Assembly: GCA_002751075.1 (NCBI GenBank)
Contig: NAOQ01000562.1
Span: 13,991-49,526 of the forward strand
Source of the DNA: Ichthyophonus hoferi
Taxonomy: Eukaryota > Opisthokonta > Ichthyosporea > Ichthyophonida > Ichthyophonidae
DNA length: 35,536 nucleotides
Direction: 5' to 3'
Made by a program: the position numbers and the translations under genes. Of the stretch, positions 24,597-35,536 are shown one piece after another. The first letter of the stretch is position 1. Every line of letters begins with the position of its first letter. Below the pieces are notes generated by a model. The model saw only the letters and a list, made by a program, of their open reading frames with translations, had not been told where the DNA came from and searched no databases.

Positions 24597-25924
24597 TAGC
24601 AATATTAGTAATACTAATACTAATAATCATAAAATATCTTGTATCCTGTAAACTCTTCTGTAGTCCTACTGTACTTAGAGTAATGTAAGAACAACTTGCC
24701 ACATTTGAAGAATATTAGATCAGGGTACAATGACATATGTAATAGAAGGTATTAATGGCATATTAATCGTAGATTAATCACCGTTTGTCCAATGCTATTT
24801 CTGATTTCTCATTACAATAAGATAGATGGGAAGTTATTTTTATTTAGTACAATGATATTCCAAAGTAAATAATACTATTGGACTACTAAGGTACTTTAAG
24901 ACAATATAACATATTTTATTTATTTATTATCTTTATTATCAGCTATTAATCAATCTAAATTGTTATACTTTAGGTTACAGGCATCGAAACTACTAGTGCA
25001 TAGTTCGAAGCCTGCATCTGGTATCGTTTAAATAATCATAATTCAATAACATCACCCGTGATAGGGCCACTTAATGCAACTTAACAGAAGCATAAAAGAA
25101 TATAAAAACCAATTTATCAATCTTCAATATTATTTATATTATTTTTATTATTTTATGGTATTTATGCTGTTGTTTTTTTGAAAGAAAACCACAGAGCCAA
25201 TATGAAGTGCCCTGTTTCATTTTGATAACGCTGAACTCCAATCTAAGTACAAAAACTTTACTGAATAGTATGCATAAGTATTTTTGCGTTGGTATATCTT
25301 GAATTAGTTCATACTAAGTTATGTTTTTTTTTTATAAAAAAAAAGAGCCGATAACTAATATATATAGCACAAAATACTTATACCATACCGTAAGCGTATT
25401 GGTTTTGTTCATTAACGCGGTTAGTGAAGGGGGATATTGGTCAGACCGTTTAGCTAGAGTTAGCTAACTGCGTGGACCAATCGCTAAACGCGATCTTGGA
25501 ATTGTGTGAACATTAAATCTCTGTTCGTGTGAAGAGTCAATTACAGCCCTCTCTAAACATGTATACACTATACTCATTCTTTTCAATGGCTTATAATTTA
25601 CTTGTTTAAGAAATGAATTTAATGTAATAGTTCAATTATACAATAAAATTCGTTTCCCCTCTCTACCTGTCCAAGTTAGTGGGAGTTATGAACATTTAAC
25701 CAAATACAGATAAATGATTTTAAATTATGAAAAATATTATGAATGCCTAACAAAAAGTTTAAAGTTTACAAGAGACATATAAGCCAATCATATTTATAAT
25801 AATTTCAGTTTGGGAATGTGAAGTCAATACACAACCGTTTCACGTGAGAGTGAACACTAACCAATAAGAGACTTTATCACATTAAAGACAGAGCATCTAG
25901 GCTCTCTAACTGCTGGGGTGCTAA
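24597..25924. other. Intergenic stretch upstream of the Mlx-like gene
   Basis: No supported exon. It contains an imperfect hairpin (24978-25014), a lone CACGTG E-box (25841-25846), and a GC-richer patch at about 25420-25510 (CCGTTTAGC...GCTAAACGC) of unknown nature. Confidence 0.4.
24978..25014. repeat. Imperfect 14-bp hairpin
   Basis: CAGGCATCGAAACTA (24978-24992), 8-nt loop, TAGTTCGAAGCCTG (25001-25014). One mismatch and one bulge. TTCGAAGCC resembles part of a tRNA B box, but no cloverleaf can be drawn. Confidence 0.6.
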
Positions 25925-26095
25925 AATTCAAAACTCCCCCTAAAATGAAATCCAAAATTATATGAAAATTTAAATTACACAGCGTCGGGGGGTTATATTG
26001 TAATAATATACAATTATCTAGTGCAAAGGGGAGTTATTTGTACCATATATTTAATTTTCATGGCTGGCCATGTGTGAATATATAGGGGTTTTGAA
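25925..26095. mobile_element. Possible short inverted-repeat element (MITE-like)
   Basis: The left end reads AATTCAAAACTCCCCCTA and the right end, reversed and complemented, AATTCAAAACCCCTATA. ATGAAAATT-type sequence lies further in on each arm. About 170 bp, no open frame. No clear target duplication, so the assignment is tentative. Confidence 0.4.
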
Positions 26096-26399
26096 TTCCG
26101 AGTCTATGATACCAGGGCTGTCATATCAAAGCAAGCACCGATCAACGACTGTACTTTTGATATGTTATAGTTAGTTTTAGTTATAGTTACAGTTATTATT
26201 GTAGTTATTATTGTTATACACACAATACACCTTACTGTAGGAGGTATGAGACAGTGGGTTAGTAACATTAATAATTGAAGGTAAATAAATAGTCAATAAA
26301 ATACAAAAAAAAAAAAGAACGCGCCAAAGTGCGAATTGTTTTGGTAGGAGAGTGCTGTGGTGGTTCATGTTTTAAACGTATTTATTTCACACTTGACAC

Positions 26400-26416
26400 C
26401 ACGTTAACACCACGTG
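26400..26416 (+). promoter_or_regulatory. ChoRE-like double E-box upstream of the Mlx-like gene
   Basis: CACGTT (26400-26405), a 5-bp spacer, then CACGTG (26411-26416), ending 39 bp before the ATG at 26456. Mondo/ChREBP-Mlx dimers bind two E-box-type sites 5 bp apart (CACGTG-N5-CACGTG); this site has one mismatch. The block is also a direct repeat of ACACCACGT at 11-bp spacing (26396 and 26407). A further CANNTG E-box (CACTTG) lies at 26390-26395. Whether it is promoter or 5' UTR is not known. Confidence 0.6.
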
Positions 26417-26455
26417 AGGTGGCTATTTTATCATTCACGGGTGGAGGGGTTAAGG

Positions 26456-29400
26456 ATGAAGCATGGGCAGCAAGCCTCTGCACCATCAAAACATCAAGGG
26501 AAACCAGGCTTACCTAATATACCTACCACCTGCTCACCTGTCTGCAATCAAGACTTAGGCATGTCTGCTGTGTACACTGCCTTCTCGTCTCTCCTAGACA
26601 ACTCTCTTAACTTTGACTCTGGGGCCTTTCAAGCACAGGTAGGGGTAGGGGCAGGTGTATGGCATTAGAGTTTAAGTTTATGTACGAGTTTGTTAAGAAA
26701 GGAATGAAAAGAATATGATATATATATATATATATGAGATGATTATAAACTTTTGCAATAGATGGAAACGATAGGCGTGTATTTTTATGTTTAATAATAA
26801 ATATGGAAGTGGTTTTTGATTAAAGAAAAAATATGTATTGATCAATTGGGAAACGTGACATGTCTTGTTATTTATACCCCGTGCTTTGTGTCTCCCTCTT
26901 CCCTCCCTTTCTCAGGTCGCAAACCTTGGTCTCCTATACACACAACAACAACAGCAATGTATAGACCAGCAACAACTCCAATTACAGTCTTTGCAACCTG
27001 CACATTCCCTACCATGTGGCCTTAATACCCCCTTCCCCTACTCCACCACTCCTCCTGCTATGAACAATATGAACGGGTTAAAGCCAGACCTGTCACCTCA
27101 ATCCACCTCCTCCTTTCTAACTAGTGGCTCCCAACACCTTTCTCTCTCCCCTTCCCTCGACAGTATGAACCTCAGTACCCTCCCTACCTACTCTACCACC
27201 ACCCAAAACCAGTGGCCGCAGAATAGGATGCAATCTCTAGTTAATAATAATAATAATAATACTACACAGAATATGGACCTTAGTGATGGCATGGGAGGGA
27301 TGCCAGGGTTACCGTTACCCGGGCAATACATGTCCTCATATTCGTCTACACCCACCAATAATAATCGCACTCTATCATCATCCCTCCCTCCTCCTGTACC
27401 TACCCCCCAGTTCCCTTCCCAATCGTCCCTATTGGACTATGCTGCCTTCCAGCGTGAAGCACAACGCCTCCTCTCCAACCTAGCTCCCCTGCAACCTGTT
27501 GCTATGCAGCAGTCAACCACTAAGCCCCATAGCTTGCAACATAGTAAGGAGGTTTACTATTTATTACATATTATGTTATTAGCTTCCGTGTTATAGTTGG
27601 TTAGTGTCTACCCAGTATTTTTGCTTTAATATTTAAAAAAATTTCTTGATCAGTAATCAATATTTATCTAATTTGTTTATTGGTGTGTTATTCTATTCTT
27701 ATGTTCCTCTGTTGTAATTATCTTCTATTTATCATATTTATATATATATATACTCATATCTGTATATATATGTACCTATATTATGGCGTACAATTGGTTT
27801 ATTTACTAGTCCCTAATCACATACCGCTATATATATGTATGTCCATCATATTAGTAGAGCCAATATAGGCATGGGGTAGGTGGAAGATAATTATAAACGT
27901 ATAGCGAGATATAGTGATTGGGACACAGGCATATAATATACTATAATATATTATAATAGAATTTGCAGTAATAACATAACATGTTATGCCATATCTTATC
28001 TTATCAGATTTGATGCTGCCCTACCTATCCTATTATATTGCACTATGTCACAATGTTTCCTACTTCCTAGTGGATGGTACTGTTAGCAAGTCATTATTAC
28101 ATATTGTTGATTGGCTGTTACTAAATGTCATTACATTAATTGGTTTAGTGCAATTATTATTGAAATATCTGTCTTTTAAAAATCTCTGTGCGAGATTTAT
28201 TATTAGTTCAGCACCAATGTTCTTATTATTTTCCCCACTTGGCGATTATTACTAAATATGTTAAATATGATGTACATAATGACGTCATATCGCTTGTTTT
28301 CATTTATGGTTATCTTTCTGTCTTATTAATTAGTTATCTATCACGCCTCTATATATCTTGTCTACAGAGGGGACTGGGTCTACCAATGGGGTTGGATTTC
28401 CTAACAGTCAAAGTGCCGCGTTATCCCTTAGCAAGCAGCCATTGGACCTGGCATCCAATAAATGCTCACCATCTACTAGTGGTGTGCCAGCCAATGGGAT
28501 TGTAGACGATGCAGGGTATGTATTATTACATTGTAGGATATAGTAGGTAATATAATACATATTATTATAATTGCGTCTAATACGAGGTCCAATACTTGAT
28601 TGACTCCCATGTAGTTAATTGTTATCTCACTTAGGATGAGATTTAAAAGTAATATAAACTATGGATGTGATAGATGCCCTAATGTAGTATAATATATCCC
28701 TTGTTTACAAATCATTTCTTTGATTGCAATAGATTATCTTGGGAGTATTCACTGTAGTCTCTCTCTCTCAAAATCTATCTATATACATATATAATGTGAT
28801 TGTGTTATGTATGAACCAGTGCCTACATCTTTGCCCCTTAGGTAACCCATGCTTACTACATATATATATATCACTCTTAGATGGTGGGAGAACAGCAGTG
28901 GTGATTCTTCACCAATCGAAGTACAGGAAATGAGGCGTAACGCCCATTTATTCGCCGAACAGAAACGACGAAATAACATTAAACAGGGTTTTGAAGAGCT
29001 ACAAGCGATAATACCTGCATGTAAGGGAGGGCCAGGGAAGATCTCTAAGGCTACTATACTACAGAAGGTAAGTTATAGGCTGTATACATTATTCACCATA
29101 ACACACTATACTATGTAGTACTATAGATATATATATTGCGGAAAATGGTTATTGACCCTTTTTCTCACTCCTTTTTTTTTTGCTGTTTGTCCATTGGTCG
29201 TCAATCTTTCTCCTTTGTGTACGGGCTGGTGGCGTCATACTATCATTTGATAGGTGATCACGCCAGGGGGTCTTTTTGAAATGTAAATTTTTACTAGTTA
29301 AACAATATTTGTATTTTAATGTAAGATTGTAGGAGATAGATTAAGTGTGTTATATTTTATCTCTGATAGCCTATTGGATATATTATAATAATCATTTTAC

Positions 29401-31217
29401 TCTTTTCTTAATAGGCAATGGATTATATTGGGTATATTATCAAAGAAAAGACTGGTCTTCTAGAGGAGGTGCAAATCCTCCGTCAAGAAGTACAACAGCT
29501 ACGTATGATAATTGGCGAATACCAACGCAACGAGCGAGAGATCAAGGCCCGTCGATTGGCTAATATTATGCAATCAGGAAGCAATGAGGAGAGAGGAGGT
29601 AGTGAAGGAGTACTAGGTTATAGACAAGGGGATAGCAGTATGGACCCCGAGGAAATGGAAAGGTTGAATAAGGAAAATATAAAATTCATGGTGGTGAGTT
29701 CTATTTTCTAGCTCTATGTCTATATACATATATCCTAACCCATTATCATCCTTACCGGATGTGACATCTACTAAGCGCTATAAGGTTGTTGTCGTAATAG
29801 TTGTCATGTTATTTTTACCTTGATTCTGAGGCAAGGGTGAAGGGGATAGCACCTATATTACCTCATTAGCGATTAACTAGAGATATCCAATAGTTGTACC
29901 GATTAATATGTATTAAATACCTATTGTGATCAATACTCTTACATTATATTATATGATAACCCTCGTCTTCCTTCCTCCTCGTCTCCCTCCCTCTCTCCTC
30001 TCTCTCCAGTTCTGCACAGTGGTAGATAAACTATTCGAGACCTTCAACGCTGTAGTCTCCCTTGACGATAGTGAAACCTTTAGTAAATCTCTCCTACAAT
30101 GGTTTGAACAGTACTGCTGTCCTGAGGCCCTGCGAGAGACCTTCCTGACTTCGCTCCAATCGCTGAGCTCATGTGTGCTCTCAGAGGAGTCTACACAGAA
30201 GGTATTGATTGGTCTATACTAACTAATAGCAAACAGGCTGTTGGGGTAGGGTAGATGCCCATGATGCCCAGTATATATATTCGTGCCTATTGGTCTATGT
30301 TGTGTATTATTATTGAGCACTGGCATACTAAATCTATATTTTTATGTTTATATTTAAATATTAATGGCAGTATAGAGGGATACCTATAGATATAGGTGTG
30401 TGGGTGACTACATTTTCTTTCCTGTCTGTTAAGATTACACACAATCCCATCCTATCATATATACGCGTTCTATACTATCCTATCTTATCCTATACTATCT
30501 TATACTTATATATCCTTGTAAGCCAATAGTTATACATTGAGATACCTTTCCCTGATTACTATTGGTTTATAGTATAATGGTAGTGTAATATTGTTGATGC
30601 AATCCAATCATATTATATTCCACTTTCCTTGATTTTTGCGTTCTATATGTGGCAATTTCGATTTGGGCCAGATAGGATTGCATGGGTCTGGTTGGACCTG
30701 TCTTCAATGAATATCTTTCATTTTATTTTATTTTGTTTTTTAGGCTAGGTCACAATTGTTGGTTTGGATACTTTTCTTATTGGTTTACATGAAAAGTACT
30801 AAACCTATAAGAGGTTAGGATGCGATATTTTAAAAATTGTATGCGTGCAATCATTTCTCTGTGAAATATTCCTAATATATAATACCTAGGTAGGGAATTT
30901 GATTGAAACTCTTGAGTTCTATTGGTATTTTTAAAAGGGCTTATCCTGTATGCCTATAATAATGAATACAAATAGCTTTTCATCTATTAGCCCATCTCAT
31001 CGCCTTCCTCTTTACCAATCAGATCCGTAAATGGGGCACAGCTCTGTCGGCTTGTAAGGATGCCATGGTTACCACACTGGACAGTAGCAACATCCCATTG
31101 GCTAAGCAACTGAGTACCACTATTGATACAGTGTCAGGATATCTGGGTGCACAGGAGACCAATCCCAACACAAAGGCCATCAATCCACCCAATAACATTG
31201 TCTCCCCGAACATGTAG
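26456..31217 (+). CDS. Mlx/Mondo-family bHLH-leucine-zipper transcription factor
   Basis: A complete seven-exon gene: 26456-26638, 26916-27543, 28368-28515, 28881-29067, 29415-29693, 30010-30201, 31023-31217 (all GT-AG, phases consistent, 603 residues). Start: first ATG after an in-frame TAA at 26405. Residues 1-320 are disordered and rich in Q, N, S, T and P (QQQQQ, NNNNNN). The bHLH is at about 337-390 (MRRNAHLFAEQKRRNNIK), with H342, E346 and R350 as expected for CACGTG binding, then SKATILQKAMDYI. The zipper has Leu at 397, 404 and 411. The C-terminal dimerisation/cytoplasmic domain is at about 470-530 (KFMVFCTVVDKLFETFNA, LLQWFEQYC), close to human Mlx KFNVFQGIMDSLFQSFNA. Exon 7 adds 64 residues beyond the usual Mlx end. 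No Mondo conserved regions are present, so Mlx is favoured over Mondo/ChREBP. Mlx pairs with Mondo or Mad proteins in sugar-responsive transcription. Confidence 0.9.
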
Positions 31218-33290
31218 GCCTCCTATGCTTGGAACAGCCTGGTGAGCGATCGCAGCAATCATTGATTAGTGGTGTGGAAAGGGCGAGATTTTATATTGAC
31301 TGAAGATAGATACATACGGCGTGTGTATGTATGGGGTAGTCTATGTGTAGTGTATTGGCTTGGCTTGATTTGGACCATCTGGTTACGACCCGAAATAACC
31401 TGCGGGCCAACCCGGACCGATGTATAGTGTGTAGTGTGTGACCAACAATGTACCAACTGCAAACATTGCTTTCTGCAAGCTTTAATTTTTCTCTGCATCG
31501 TTTTTGCCTTGTCTTTTCCGTTGTTTAGCCCCAGTTGGGTCTCCCAATGTATGTATGTTCAGAATGTGTATTTACATACATGCTTATGATATCTGGTATA
31601 TCATAAGCATACATACATACACACATACAGTAGATTTAATTCTTATTTTGTTCCTATTTACCTTTCTACCTTATCTTACAGTTTTTGATTATTATTTTTT
31701 TCATCTAGACAGGCCGGCTGTGCCGTGCAGTGCAGTGCATATTATATACTGCGTACTTTACATATGCACTTATGACCTCACTGTGACGTGCCTTTATACA
31801 TTATGATTGGGCCATAATCGCGCGTAATCGCATATACATGGATATGATTAGGGATGATTTAAATTTAATGCCATGAGACTGGTTATTGTCTTGCATATAT
31901 ATTGGGCCATCTAGTCTTGTATTCATTAAAGCAATCATTCCAATCTAACTGGAATGTTAACAGATATGTATATGATAGAACGAAAGGTGATATGATGTAT
32001 GATATATGCCAACTGTGAAAAAACTTACTGTATAATATAATATATAACAAGTACATTAAATTTAAATAATGTTAAAATTTGGTTTTCCTTTTGCTGTGTA
32101 ATGTTGTTGACTAGCAGTAAGTGCTACAGTGTAATGACCCCCCACTTACAAGATATATCCTTCTTAGATACCTAAGACATGTATATACATATAGCTATAT
32201 ACGCACATATAAATATAATAAACTGAATATTAGCCACAGACTATATGCCTAATATCAATAGAGTGAAGAATTGTGACTGAAAAACTGAATCCAATCAATA
32301 CGCTAGGAATTACTTAGCAACTTGAATGTTTAGAGTTATTATTATTAATATATAGCAATCTGTGGCCGGTGCTAGTGACTTGTCAGCAGGCTTCGGGGGC
32401 TTCCATTAGGCGCTGTTTATAAAATGTCTCTTGCTGGGCTAGCAATAGAGGCGACTTTTAGCTCTGATATACTTTCAATAGACAGTTAAACGAATATGAT
32501 CTAAGAGAAGGCGCATATGTTGATTCTATACTGAGCTATGTTATTTTATATTAGGTCATAAGTTTTTTTAGGTTATGTTATGTTTGCTATGCTGTATATT
32601 ATGTGATGCATGCTACGTTGTTATTATATTGTATATTGTATGCTGTTTGCTATGCTTTGTTCTGTTATGTTCACTTTGATGTAATTAGTAATAATTGATT
32701 GCAGATTGTAGCTGCTAATATCGAAATAATGTATTAAGTTAACAATATCTTAGATTAACTCATTTGCATGTAATAATAAATAATAACATATTCCTGTGAT
32801 CGTAAAACATTTGATCGGAACACTATTACACGCCCGTTTTGTATGTTATTTTATCTATAATAATTAGAAGTATCTACTAATTGAACAGGAATTCCTGCCT
32901 TAATACCTTTACGTGGACTCTTGCAACAGAACATTATATTTTAAATTCACCAGGGGGTTTGGACTATTGAGACCAATTCAATGTATAATAGTTGAATAGT
33001 CATGGGACATAGGAATTTTATCTTGATAGAGTTTGAGGTAAGACTATGTATGACTGTATATTAATAATAATAAACTTATATTAACTTAAGATAATTAGTT
33101 GTTTGTTAGTATCACACTGTGTTCGTACATAGATACTTATAACAAATAACCTTTAATGATAACTAATGCTTGTTTGTCTAGGGAGTTATAGCGTAGCAAT
33201 TTTTTTTAAACCACATTTCCAATAGGAATAATCAATATAAATACTTAACTAAAACCTTTTTTTACTAACGAAATTCGACTAGAAATAATA
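31218..33290. other. 3' flank of the Mlx-like gene, no further gene
   Basis: Probably 3' UTR at the start. Candidate poly(A) signals on the plus strand are ATTAAA at 31925 and AATAAA at 32217; which is used cannot be told. It contains a perfect hairpin at 31580-31610 and TACATACA repeats. A possible decayed R1 fragment lies near 32370-32400 (GACTTGTCAGCAGGCTTCG). Confidence 0.45.
31580..31610. repeat. Perfect 13-bp hairpin in the Mlx 3' region
   Basis: ATGCTTATGATAT (31580-31592), loop CTGGT, ATATCATAAGCAT (31598-31610). It lies about 360 bp past the stop codon and so may be within the 3' UTR. Confidence 0.75.
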
Positions 33291-33400
33291 TATTGGAAAT
33301 AAAACCAGTATCTGTTGCTCTGAGTTCTGTTTGACGTACCATGTCCCCATCTCTTGCTAGTTGATTTAGGCAGTTATCACCAGGTAAAGGACAAGATCAA
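33291..33400 (-). repeat. Dispersed coding repeat R4, copy 2
   Basis: Partner of 20577-20690. On the minus strand a frame reads PLPGDNCLNQL...TELRATDTGFISN. Decayed. Another minus-strand coding-like scrap (WWEIILKAQAS) lies 230 bp to the right at about 33605-33640. Confidence 0.55.
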
Positions 33401-34053
33401 GCCCTTGTGAGTTCAGCTTACAGTACCCAAAATCATTCTGGACTCAGAGATGCTTTAAACGTCTTAATTTACAACGTGTAGTGCGTATAATAACTATTCC
33501 TTCGACGTTGACGGTCTTGCAACAAAAATTAATACTTTCAGCACATGGTTAGGTTTGTGTTGAGACAAAAAGATGTCATAAAATAAATCATAAAAAAAAT
33601 TGAAGCCTGTGCTTTCAGGATAATCTCCCACCACAGTATAATAACAGTAAAAGTGGTATTAATAATGATAGTAGTAATAATGGCAATAGTGATAGCAGTA
33701 ATGATAGTAACAATAATAATTGTAATAATTATAGTGGAGGTACTAATTACATGCTGTAGTAAATTAGGTTTTCGTGTTTTAATTAGATATATAGGCAGAG
33801 TCGTTTGTATTATTATCATTAATTTTAATAAATTTAATTTAATATAATTGTACGTTTTTTCATAAAACAATATTGCATGCTGGTTACACTATATATTTAA
33901 TATTTTTATTATAATTAATGTTGGAATTTAAATATAGTATCGGTTCCAATGGTAGCACTTTATTGAATCCCACACTGGCTACTAATTAGGTATATAAGTA
34001 ATTACACAACCCTATCCCATAGTGACTTCACTAATATCCACCTATAAGGTAGT
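33401..34053. repeat. Simple-repeat-rich stretch
   Basis: TAATGATAG/TAATAATGG-type repeats occupy about 33650-33735. Frames on either strand here (runs of I, V and M on plus, I and T on minus) are products of the repeat. No gene supported apart from the poly(A) signal of the next feature. Confidence 0.6.
33959..33964 (-). promoter_or_regulatory. Candidate poly(A) signal for the thioredoxin-like relic
   Basis: TTTATT on plus, AATAAA on minus, 90 bp past the TGA at 34054-34056. Confidence 0.4.
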
Positions 34054-35112
34054 TCATACTGTAAGGGCAGCTATCCGTCCTTCCAAGATCTGGAATAAAG
34101 AGCAGTTGACCTTACATTTGTGGCGTATTCCATATCATAATTCTAATTCTAATAATTAAATGATCAGAAAAATCCCATTTGATCTAAGATATAATGATTG
34201 TGACTTGTACTGTATAATAGCCCAATAAGATAAAAAATTAATAGTACAGTAGTAAGTAGGATAATAGTACAATAGTGGAGTAGAATAATAGTATAATAGT
34301 ATAGTAGAATATTAGTATAATAATATAATAGTATAGTTGGATAATAGTAGTATAGTAGTATAATAGTATAATAGCACAATAATATATTAGTACAATAGTA
34401 TAGTAGGATAATAATGCCAAGGTATAGTAGAATAATAGTATAATAGCACACTAATATGGTAGGATAATAGGATAATAAATATGCATCCCAACTATACATA
34501 ACTGTATATATATTATTAGGTTTAAATATTATCCATAACTATATAGTATAGACTATGTAACGGCATTATATATGTGTGTAATATTATATTTAGGAATATA
34601 TATAACCCCATTATACAAGCCCTGTATCTATATCCGCCTACCAGGTAGGTGGCAAAGAAGTCAGCAACAATCTGTTATTGGATATAACCATTTTATGTTA
34701 GCCAATATATAGCAAGAAATAAAATAAAATATCCTGTTTGGTTGGTGTTGGGATTTCACACAAGGGTACACACGTATAAGATATATACCATACAACACTC
34801 AAGCATATATACATATTTATAATATGTAATATATACATACCCGTACCACATACTTGCAAACATATACTTACAAACACTACAATATAATCTCTAAACTAGT
34901 AACATCATTCAATACATATCCTTTAACTATTGACTTTCTTCCTCACTCTCCTCTCTATACACACAACTAAAATGGTAAACAAGAACTATAACCTCCTATC
35001 CTATATTCCCATTTCCCCTCATCATACATCCCCTTACCAGCTGGTCGCCTGCCCTTGCCATCTCCAGAGGGTATTGTTCATCGTTAGCAGCGTGTATAAC
35101 AAAGTCAACCAT
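34054..35112 (-). pseudogene. Thioredoxin-like gene fragment lacking CGPC
   Basis: Exon 1, 35038-35112, encodes MVDFVIHAANDEQYPLEMAR then AGDQL and ends at GTAAGG. Exon 2, 34642-34671, continues in phase 0 with IVADFFAT. Together this gives the thioredoxin start (beta1, alpha1, beta2), as in human AGDKLVVVDFSATWCGPC, but after FAT comes YL instead of WCGPC. The DNA there shows ACCTACCTGG, which could be a 4-bp tandem duplication before the Trp codon. A third block, 34054-34089 (ILEGRIAALTV, stop), resembles a thioredoxin C-terminal helix and is followed by AATAAA. The middle of the fold is missing, replaced by about 550 bp holding a repeat. Most likely a broken host gene; less likely a redox-inactive mini-protein. 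Confidence 0.6.
34240..34485. repeat. Degenerate AATAGTATAGT minisatellite
   Basis: Irregular units of AATAGTATA, GTAGAATA and GGATAATA lie between the second and third blocks of the thioredoxin-like relic. The long minus-strand frames rich in Y, I and L over it are repeat artefacts. Confidence 0.85.
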
Positions 35113-35274
35113 TCTTACTGGCTTATAACAAGCAGCCTAACTACCAACTCCAAATTACACTTATGATCATAATATAATAAAATAATAATAAAATAAAATA
35201 ATATTAGGCCAGGAATTTGTCGTCATCGTGACGTAATATATAACGACGTCAACGGGGTCATGCGAGAAGTCTTC

Positions 35275-35536
35275 ATGCGGATAAAATTGAGCATTAAAGA
35301 AATCTTTCTGCGTTGCATAAAGAGTTGGTTTTACAAAATAAAAGTTTATTTATTTTTTTGAAGATTATACTTGGGAATGCACATTAGCATCTAGGCATAA
35401 ACCTAATCAAACATAATGGACATTATTATTGCCAATGTAGCAGTCACCACAATTAACAAAGGTAAATGGATAAGATGTCTGTGAATAACGAAAATGAGAC
35501 TCCTCTAAATCATAATGGAAAAAGACTTAGTATCGT
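35275..35536 (+). repeat. Dispersed repeat R3, copy 2, runs off the window
   Basis: Direct partner of 18381-18641, starting at the same word (ATGCGGATAAAATTGA). The coding start MDKMSVNNENETPLNHNGKR at 35466 is open to the window end, so this copy may be less decayed; what follows is not visible. Confidence 0.8.

Noticed and set aside
25430-25500. Possible tRNA from GCTAAACGC / GTTTAGC pairing
   Set aside because: Arms do not fit a cloverleaf and there is no T-loop TTCRA motif.
26414-26455. Longer N-terminus for the Mlx-like protein starting at GTG 26414
   Set aside because: Animal genes start at ATG; the first in-frame ATG after the upstream TAA is 26456, and the extension overlaps the E-box block.
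33538-33870. Hydrophobic frames on both strands
   Set aside because: TAATGATAG-type simple repeat read in two orientations, not membrane proteins.
34164-34499. 111-residue minus-strand frame rich in Y, I and L
   Set aside because: Translation of a degenerate AATAGTATA minisatellite; three frames give similar low-complexity products.

Overview
The window is AT-rich, intron-rich animal nuclear DNA. Evidence for an animal is a metazoan-type Mlx/Mondo-family bHLH-leucine zipper gene with its C-terminal dimerisation/cytoplasmic domain, an animal-like UTP4, and compact GT-AG introns (mostly about 100-1,700 bp) full of microsatellites. A non-bilaterian animal such as a sponge is plausible, but the sequence alone does not settle the lineage. 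I see no bacterial operons, CRISPR array, rRNA or convincing tRNA gene, and no recognisable retroviral, LTR or Polinton-type element.

Layout. (1) 1-10,806, minus strand: UTP4 (CIRH1A/cirhin), 19 exons reconstructed with consistent splice phases; the last exon or exons lie off the left edge. (2) 10,807-25,900: a roughly 15 kb accessory stretch of minisatellites, palindromes, diverged dispersed repeats (families named here R1, R2, R3, R4) and broken coding relics. The best relic is a nearly full-length pepsin-family (A1) aspartic protease pseudogene at 14.93-16.47 kb. An unidentified interrupted minus-strand coding cluster lies at 20.4-22.3 kb. (3) 26,456-31,217, plus strand: a complete 7-exon, 603-residue Mlx/Mondo-like transcription factor. 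It is preceded, 40 bp before its ATG, by CACGTT-N5-CACGTG, one base from a perfect carbohydrate response element (ChoRE), the site that Mlx-Mondo dimers bind. (4) 31.2-35.5 kb: 3' flank, more simple repeats, a second R4 fragment, a minus-strand thioredoxin-like gene fragment lacking the CGPC active site, and a second R3 copy running off the right edge.

The two intact genes are unrelated in job: UTP4 acts in nucleolar pre-18S rRNA processing, and the Mlx-like factor in nutrient-responsive transcription. The most testable new idea is direct feedback on the Mlx-like gene through its own ChoRE-like site. The most structured unexplained material is the repeat and relic zone between the two genes, including a repeat inserted into another repeat.
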